From contig JAXGPP010000003.1 of assembly GCA_040766885.1 (NCBI GenBank), positions 186,001-250,000 of the forward strand: DNA of 64,000 bases, read 5' to 3'. The DNA is from JAXGPP01 sp040766885. GTDB taxonomy: Bacteria; Planctomycetota; Planctomycetia; Pirellulales; Thermoguttaceae. Positions 59,629 to 64,000 of the stretch are shown here, in pieces; within the stretch, counting starts at the first letter, position 1, and every line of letters starts with the position of its first letter. The notes beneath the pieces were generated by a model. The model had not been told where the DNA came from. It worked only from the letters and a program-made list of their open reading frames with translations, and did no database searches. A program made the translations under genes and the position numbers.

Positions 59629-60159
59629 TCAGCGCACATCGTCTCCGTGCGCCTTGGAGCCGGCGGAACGATGCCACCGGATCCAGCCCTCACCAAGCCA
59701 GGTCCCGATCGGAGCACAGTTTGCATAGTTGCTGTAGCAGCCCCAGTGGGAATTGAACGGGTCGTCGTCGCGGGCGCAGGTGCCGTAATAAAGGAAACCG
59801 CCGCGATGATGGGGGCCGAAAACGTGAAGCGGCACACAAGGTGCCGGTCCCGGGCAGGCCCCCACCGGGGGCGGCGGAAGCGGTTCCGCGCGCGGCGGTG
59901 CATCGGCAACGAACTTGTCGGTCGGCAGACCGGTCGGCAGCGGGCGACGGGCGGCAGCGTCGCCTTGCCAGGTTCCACTCTCCGATTGAGACGGCTCAGG
60001 CACCACGGCGCTGGTATCGATGCCCGCGTCGGTCGGCCCATCGGATGGCGACGGCGACACAACCGCATCGGCCGCAGAGGCCGCCGCCATTGGGATGGTC
60101 GCGAGCAGAAATGCGATCAACAGAGGACGCAGAACCGCCACAATTCGAATCGCGTGCAT
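59629..60159 (-). CDS. Small secreted Cys/His-containing protein, unknown
   Basis: A 176-residue protein with a signal peptide (VLRPLLIAFLLATIPMAAAS, then ADA). The mature part begins with a Ser/Asp/Pro-rich stretch and ends with a compact region containing CPGPAPCVPLHVFGPHHRGG and then YYGTCARDDDPFNSHWGCYS with NYANC: five Cys and several His, plausible for metal binding or disulfides. I do not know a family. It is the first gene of the minus-strand copper set (50 bases before TolC-like), and the shared 16-base dyad lies upstream of its start. A copper-related role is inferred from position. Confidence 0.6.
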   Translation of the reverse strand: MHAIRIVAVLRPLLIAFLLATIPMAAASAADAVVSPSPSDGPTDAGIDTSAVVPEPSQSESGTWQGDAAARRPLPTGLPTDKFVADAPPRAEPLPPPPVGACPGPAPCVPLHVFGPHHRGGFLYYGTCARDDDPFNSHWGCYSNYANCAPIGTWLGEGWIRWHRSAGSKAHGDDVR

Positions 60160-60196
60160 GGCCTTACCGATCTCGAAGTGGTGGTTTTCACACCGA

Positions 60197-60212
60197 CCCC
60201 CTATTCCGGGGC
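60197..60212. promoter_or_regulatory. 16-bp GC/AT dyad upstream of the copper operon
   Basis: CCCCCTATTCCGGGGC matches GCCCCAATTCCGGGGC at 60373-60388 in 14 of 16 positions. It lies 38-53 bases before the minus-strand start at 60159. The C-run, short AT centre and G-run recall CsoR-type copper operators. Confidence 0.55.
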
Positions 60213-60372
60213 AGATCTGGTTGGTGTCACGACCATTATCGTCGTTCGAAACAGGCGCAGGCCGCAAAAAGCGCGGCTTCTTTCCTTCTATGCGTTGTGA
60301 ATGTCCGGAAATTGCGGAATGCAGAAAGTGTGCGGCCTACTTTGGCGCGCTGATTGCAAAATGATCGCCCGT

Positions 60373-60388
60373 GCCCCAATTCCGGGGC
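60373..60388. promoter_or_regulatory. 16-bp dyad upstream of the copper storage gene
   Basis: GCCCCAATTCCGGGGC, the partner of the site at 60197-60212, lies 41-56 bases before ATG 60429 on the opposite strand, so one copy precedes each of the two divergent units. Confidence 0.55.
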
Positions 60389-60428
60389 CTGAAATCTCTC
60401 TTTCCTTGAGTGCAAGGAGGAAGTCACT

Positions 60429-60767
60429 ATGGCACACGACAAATTCCGGTCCTGTATCGAGGCATGCGTCCGCTGTGCGCAGGAGTGCGAGCACTGTGCG
60501 ATGGCCTGCCTTCAGGAGGACGACGTGAAGATGATGGCCCGCTGCATCCGCCTGGATGCCGACTGCGCCGAGATCTGCTGGGCTGCGGCGAGCTACATGA
60601 GTCGGGGATCCGAATTCGCCCAGGAAATTTGCCGCGTCTGCGCCGAGATTTGCGACGCCTGCGGCGACGAGTGCGCCAAGCACGACATGGACCATTGCCA
60701 GCGCTGCGCAAAAGCCTGTCACGACTGCGCCGAAGAGTGCCGCAAGATGGCCGGCGTTGCCGCTTGA
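60429..60767 (+). CDS. Four-helix-bundle copper storage protein (Csp3/DUF326)
   Basis: A 112-residue cytoplasmic protein with 19 cysteines in C-x2-C and C-x3-C steps along four helices: FRSCIEACVRCAQECEHCAM, CIRLDADCAEICW, CRVCAEICDACGDEC and HCQRCAKACHDCAEECRKM. This is the pattern of Csp copper storage proteins (Csp3), whose bundle lumen fills with many Cu(I). No signal peptide is seen, matching the cytosolic class. GCAAGGAGGAAGTCACT before ATG gives a strong ribosome site. It diverges from the copper efflux/oxidase set, with a shared dyad in the promoter region. A good terminator follows. Confidence 0.93.
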   Translation: MAHDKFRSCIEACVRCAQECEHCAMACLQEDDVKMMARCIRLDADCAEICWAAASYMSRGSEFAQEICRVCAEICDACGDECAKHDMDHCQRCAKACHDCAEECRKMAGVAA

Positions 60768-60796
60768 GTCGGTTGATTCTCTTTCGTCCCGCATCG

Positions 60797-60823
60797 GCTT
60801 GCCGGGTGCGGCACCCGGCAAGC
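60797..60823 (+). terminator. Terminator after the copper storage gene
   Basis: Perfect 13-base arms, GCTTGCCGGGTGC (60797-60809) and GCACCCGGCAAGC (60811-60823), are nearly contiguous and are followed by CGGTTCTGTTT. Confidence 0.7.
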
Positions 60824-60932
60824 CGGTTCTGTTTGACGTGAAAGGGCCGCTGACAGATGCGCTCACGGGAAGCCGCCGTTTAACGTGGCTTGCGATCCCG
60901 GAGCGGTGAAATGAGCCCGTTCGAAAAGCCGG

Positions 60933-61976
60933 CTATGTCTTCTCCGCCAGCCGGCCGGGGGCGGCATCTCCGAGCCGATCGTGGATATACAGGGTCTGGG
61001 TGAGCAGCATGATGCTGGCGGTGAGCGGCGCCGCCATGATGATGCCGATGGCGCCGAAGAGCACGCCCATCAGAAGCTGCGCGAAGATCGTCAGAGCCGG
61101 CGGCAATGTCACTTGCCGGCGCTCGACGAGCGGTGTGACGAGGTAGCTCTCGACCGTCTGCAGGATGATGTTGAACAGGATCACGTAGAGCACGGTGCTT
61201 GCGCTCACCTGCAGCGCCAAGAGCATCTGGGGCACTGCGGCGAGCAATGGCCCGAGGTTGGGGATGAACGTGAGCAGGGCCGCGATGACCGCGAGCGTCA
61301 TCGGCAAGGGCACTTCCAGCAGCCACAGGCCGATTCCCGTCGCCATGCCCACGAGCGTCATCGACAGCATGCGGCCGATGATCCACCGCACCAGCACGGA
61401 ATGCAGCTTGTCGAGCACTTCGCCGAAGTAGCGCCGCTGTTCGGGCGGCGCGAGCTTGATCAACCCCTTCTGGTAGAGGTCAGGCTCGTAGGCCACGTAG
61501 AGGCCCACGAAGAACACGATGATCATCCCGGTGAGCCCCCACAGCAGCCACTGCACGCCGGCGTTGACGGCGGGCAGGGCCTGCGCCGCCTGTGAAGCCA
61601 CCTGTTCGGGCTCTACCTCCGGCACGTATTGGCGAACCTGCGGATACTGCTCCAGGTACTCCTGCACGAGCGCACTGGCCGACTGGAGTTGCTCGACCAG
61701 TTCCGAGACTTGGGCGACGGCTTGGGCGCCCGTCCAGTAGCTGCCGGCGGCGATGGAGGCCACGAGGGCGATCACGACCAGGGCATACGCACCGCGATAG
61801 GACAAGGGGGTGCGACTGGCGATGAACTGGCTGACGCCGTGCAGAAAGATCCCGAACAGAATCCCCGCGCCGACGAGGAGGATTGAACTGACCGCGGTGA
61901 CCAAGAGGCCCGCAGCCGCCAGCGTCAGCGCCACCAGCAGCACCGCCAGGACGATCCGCCAGCCGGTTGAATTCAA
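60933..61976 (-). CDS. AI-2E family (PerM/DUF20) membrane protein
   Basis: A 347-residue polytopic protein with about seven to eight helices (RIVLAVLLVALTLAAAGLLV at the start; GAYALVVIALVASIAAGSYW; GLTGMIIVFFVGLYVAYEP). The family core is visible: QWLLWGLTGMIIVFFVGLYV, then LVGMATGIGLWLLEVPLPMT, FIPNLGPLLAAVPQMLLALQ and GAIGIIMAAPLTAS. AI-2E/PerM members export autoinducer or other small molecules, or take part in Na+(Li+)/H+ exchange. It begins 16 bases after the BON-domain gene, so they are one operon. Confidence 0.93.
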   Translation of the reverse strand: MNSTGWRIVLAVLLVALTLAAAGLLVTAVSSILLVGAGILFGIFLHGVSQFIASRTPLSYRGAYALVVIALVASIAAGSYWTGAQAVAQVSELVEQLQSASALVQEYLEQYPQVRQYVPEVEPEQVASQAAQALPAVNAGVQWLLWGLTGMIIVFFVGLYVAYEPDLYQKGLIKLAPPEQRRYFGEVLDKLHSVLVRWIIGRMLSMTLVGMATGIGLWLLEVPLPMTLAVIAALLTFIPNLGPLLAAVPQMLLALQVSASTVLYVILFNIILQTVESYLVTPLVERRQVTLPPALTIFAQLLMGVLFGAIGIIMAAPLTASIMLLTQTLYIHDRLGDAAPGRLAEKT

Positions 61977-61992
61977 GACTGCAATCCCTCAA

Positions 61993-62424
61993 TCAGCGTG
62001 AACTCGAATCGCCCGCGATTACCGCCATGTGATTGGTCACACGCTCAACACCCACCGTATCCTCCGCGAGGCGGGTGGCCTTCGCCTTCGCCTCCTCGCT
62101 GGCCACGGCGCCAGTCAGCGTCACCACCCCGTTTTCTTCCAGATCGACGCTGATGTCGGCGCTGTTGAGGGCTTTGTCCCAGCGCAGCCGCGCGTAGATA
62201 CGAGCTTCCACGCTCATCGCGTCAACCGCCGCCTTCGCCTTTTCGAACCCTTCTCGCAGGTTTGACAGCAGATCGCGGCCCTCGTTTCCGATCGTTTCGA
62301 TGGCTCGGTCAAGCCGATCGCCGACCGTCTGCGCCTCGGTCGGCCGCAACCAGTTCCCAGGCGCGACAAGCGTTGCTAAAGCCACAACCGTTGCCAAGAC
62401 TACCGATATTGCTCGACGTGACAT
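61993..62424 (-). CDS. BON-domain periplasmic protein
   Basis: A 143-residue exported protein. The signal helix is ISVVLATVVALATLVAPG; a linker with a coiled stretch (DRAIETIGNEGRDLLSNLRE) follows. The C-terminal BON domain is clear: VEARIYARLRWDKALNSADI and SVDLEENGVVTLTGAVASEE with AKATRLAEDTVGVERVTNHM. BON domains bind phospholipid or link to envelope stability (OsmY type). ATG 62424 is chosen because AGGAGG sits 9 bases before it, while the ATG three codons upstream directly abuts that site. It is co-transcribed with the AI-2E gene. Confidence 0.9.
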   Translation of the reverse strand: MSRRAISVVLATVVALATLVAPGNWLRPTEAQTVGDRLDRAIETIGNEGRDLLSNLREGFEKAKAAVDAMSVEARIYARLRWDKALNSADISVDLEENGVVTLTGAVASEEAKAKATRLAEDTVGVERVTNHMAVIAGDSSSR

Positions 62425-62624
62425 GTGGTGCATCCTCCTGAACGTAGCGTTCATCTGGCGATGTCTTGGACCTCCGCCTGCAATTATCGGGCCGGTCCAC
62501 ATCCAGCCACTTTTTTCTTTACGCAGTCGGCGGCATCGGTTTTGCTCAAGTGGCCGGCTGTAATCGGCCAATCCGCGTTCGAAGAGTTGAGAACTGCACA
62601 GCGCTTGCTTAAGAGGAGGATGTC

Positions 62625-62876
62625 ATGAATTGGCAGTCGACTCGGTCATTCTGTCTAGGTCGGGACGAGGTTTGTCATGCTACGGCCGCGCGACACACTC
62701 TCTTGGCGTCGATCGTTCCGCCGTCTCCCACGCCGGAACCGAGGCCGGAACCGCCGCCCGAACCGGGGCCGACCTATCCCACTCCGCCTGCCAACCCAAC
62801 ACCCGCCCCGCCAACGCCTCCGGCGCCCGCTCCGGGCAGACCACAACCCGAGGGCGTAGTCTCCACGTATCGGTGA
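62625..62876 (+). CDS. Short proline-rich protein
   Basis: An 83-residue protein: about 28 N-terminal residues of mixed composition, then a long Pro/Ala/Glu/Thr-rich region (PEPRPEPPPEPGPTYPTPPA, then NPTPAPPTPPAPAPGR). A strong AGGAGG lies 6 bases before ATG 62625, which supports translation. There is no clear signal peptide or membrane helix. A flexible linker or surface-attached peptide is possible. An alternative frame beginning at 62630 is less likely because of the ribosome site. The call rests on the ribosome site and composition only. Confidence 0.4.
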   Translation: MNWQSTRSFCLGRDEVCHATAARHTLLASIVPPSPTPEPRPEPPPEPGPTYPTPPANPTPAPPTPPAPAPGRPQPEGVVSTYR

Positions 62877-62994
62877 AATGCCGCGCGAGGCTGGCTCCCG
62901 GCGCATTCCTGCTCACAGTCTGGCGGGCGGGAGAATCACAGAAGCGCCGGCTCGCAGCATCCCGCTGTTGAATCGCTGCACGCACCAAATAGAA

Positions 62995-63018
62995 AGACGC
63001 GGCGAAAACGCCGCGTCT
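62995..63018 (-). terminator. Hairpin after the PEP-CTERM gene
   Basis: AGACGCGGCG (62995-63004), a tetraloop AAAA, then CGCCGCGTCT (63009-63018): a perfect 10-bp stem. Read leftward it is followed by TTCTATTTGG, so it fits termination of the gene ending at 63091. Confidence 0.65.
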
Positions 63019-63090
63019 GCGAGTGTTTCAGAGATTTACCCCAACGCCATGGCACGTGGGGTCAGCCGCCCATCGAGGGCCGCCTGTCCC

Positions 63091-63945
63091 TCAAGCCGCC
63101 CCTTTCCGCCCTCGCCGCCAATACCTCAGCGGCAAGGCCCCCGCCACGCACAGGCCAAGAAGCTGGATCGCAAGAGTGGGTTCGGGAACGGGCTTGAACT
63201 CCGGTAATCCAAAGATCGTGGTCTGATCCTGGTCGCCATCATTATATAAAGCAACAAGCCAATCGATGTCTTGCGCCATTGGAGAATTGTAAGCCTGTGT
63301 CAGCCATCCGTTCGCTAGCGTGGTAATCGCGACGCTGCGTGGACCAGCCAGGGACTGCCAATTCGTCACCTTGAACCCGGTTCCATTGGCTACGTTAAAG
63401 GATGGGTTGCTTGGTGCCCCAAGACCTTCGAGAGTCTGGTACTCATAGAGAGTTTCCCATATTGCCAGCGAAAAGGCGTGACCTGCGTCCGTGGCCGCGT
63501 AGCTGTAAGCACCGGCATCGTAAGCCTTATCCCACAAGTAGGCGAGCATGTTCAACTTCTTGGCATCGATATCGTATGATCGAGTCGTGGGAGCCGGCAG
63601 GCCGATCAAATCATCACCAGTGGCAATGTTGTAGGTGTAAGTGTTGTTCTTGCTGATCGTCTGGTAAAGATCAAAGCAGAACGTTAGAACAGTCGTCTTA
63701 CTTTGGTTTGCTTGGAAATCCAGTAGTTGCTTGACCGTGTAATAATCCGAACTTGGAAAAGCCGCGAGTTCAGTCAATTTGAACTCATAGGGGCCGAGAT
63801 AAACATTCTGATTTCCCTTCGCCGCCGAAGTCATGGAGACCCAGTCTCCGTAGGCACCCAAGAACTTCGCTTGGATCTGCTCCCCTCTCGCACTCCCCGC
63901 CAGGAAGACCAGCGTCAGCAACGCAGCGAATGTATTCCGAATCAT
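63091..63945 (-). CDS. PEP-CTERM sorting-domain protein
   Basis: A 284-residue exported protein: signal peptide (TFAALLTLVFLAGSARGE), a mature region without a family I recognise (LGAYGDWVSMTSAAKGNQNV, VLTFCFDLYQTISKNNTYTY, WDKAYDAGAYSYAATDAGHA, FSLAIWETLYEYQTL) and a C-terminal PEP-CTERM: FKPVPEPTLAIQLLGLCVAG followed by a basic tail RYWRRGRKG. The PEP motif, helix and basic end direct processing by an exosortase, encoded elsewhere. AIWE-type motifs near residue 175 recall other PEP-CTERM Cys-containing proteins. ATG 63945 follows AGAAGGTGCACC. A biofilm or surface role is suggested by the family only. Confidence 0.9.
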   Translation of the reverse strand: MIRNTFAALLTLVFLAGSARGEQIQAKFLGAYGDWVSMTSAAKGNQNVYLGPYEFKLTELAAFPSSDYYTVKQLLDFQANQSKTTVLTFCFDLYQTISKNNTYTYNIATGDDLIGLPAPTTRSYDIDAKKLNMLAYLWDKAYDAGAYSYAATDAGHAFSLAIWETLYEYQTLEGLGAPSNPSFNVANGTGFKVTNWQSLAGPRSVAITTLANGWLTQAYNSPMAQDIDWLVALYNDGDQDQTTIFGLPEFKPVPEPTLAIQLLGLCVAGALPLRYWRRGRKGAA

Positions 63946-64000
63946 GGTGCACCTTCTCAGTGAGTTGATTCTCTCGCCCGCACCGAATCCGCCCAAAGGA

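Noticed and set aside
1..64000. tRNA, rRNA, CRISPR array, integrase, transposase or prophage genes
   Set aside because: I looked for cloverleaf ends, direct-repeat arrays and recombinase motifs and found none convincing; absence by eye is not proof.

Overview
The window reads as chromosomal DNA of a planctomycete, probably of the Pirellulales type. It is GC-rich and contains many families that are characteristic of, or greatly expanded in, that phylum: a DUF1559 prepilin-like protein followed by a carboxypeptidase-regulatory-like lipoprotein, DUF1501 and DUF1549/DUF1553 proteins, four Tat-exported Gfo/Idh/MocA oxidoreductases, a DUF4838 protein, a ThuA protein, a PEP-CTERM protein, a cysteine-rich outer-membrane protein of the BBP7 kind, and a membrane protein opening with an FSLRTFLI motif. 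No rRNA, tRNA, CRISPR array, transposase or prophage gene was found. The species assignment is inference from gene content only.

Layout. 1-7.7 kb: a truncated GNAT acetyltransferase, a conserved membrane protein, a sodium:solute symporter converging on a large secreted PQQ-type propeller protein, a cysteine-bearing unknown protein and a cupin. 7.7-8.36 kb: a gene-poor stretch with a near-consensus promoter and the first copy of a 141-bp repeat. 8.36-14 kb: a DUF4139-type secreted protein, an OmpR-type two-component pair and a Gfo/Idh oxidoreductase. 14-18 kb: a tight four-gene minus-strand operon (DUF4838, CPBP protease, LapA-like, unknown). 18-24 kb: NUDIX, a FabH-like ketosynthase, ThuA, a RemA-like protein behind a terminator hairpin, a small membrane protein and the DUF1559/lipoprotein pair. 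24-26.5 kb: an ECF sigma factor, a putative anti-sigma protein and an HtrA-like protein lacking recognisable catalytic His and Asp. 26.7-36.8 kb: an ABC exporter, an acyl-CoA synthetase plus acyl carrier protein, a secreted nitrilase-family protein, a Tat-exported unknown, hybrid cluster protein (hcp) with FNR-type boxes, and a sialidase-like protein. 37.3-47 kb: uvsE, three Gfo/Idh oxidoreductases, a large gap with the second repeat copy, a membrane protein and a frameshifted outer-membrane protein gene. 47.4-56.3 kb: a long minus-strand series (DUF1549/1553, Uma2, DUF1501, PPC-domain, SGNH hydrolase, GH5-like). 56.5-60.8 kb: a copper-handling region (multicopper oxidase, TolC-like protein, small secreted protein, four-helix copper storage protein) with a shared dyad in the divergent promoter region. 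60.9-64 kb: BON plus AI-2E membrane protein, a proline-rich small protein and a PEP-CTERM protein.

How the genes fit together. Much of the window serves uptake and breakdown of complex carbohydrate at the cell surface (symporter, PQQ propeller, DUF4838, sialidase-like, GH5-like, SGNH, Gfo/Idh, ThuA, DUF1501/1549). The rest covers envelope stress (sigma/anti-sigma/HtrA-like), nitrosative or low-oxygen stress (hcp) and copper handling. The strongest non-coding observations are the duplicated 141-bp element, the FNR-type box placed at -41.5 before hcp, the 16-bp dyad shared by the divergent copper genes, the terminator hairpin just upstream of the RemA-like start codon, and a palindromic repeat carried in frame inside a Tat leader.
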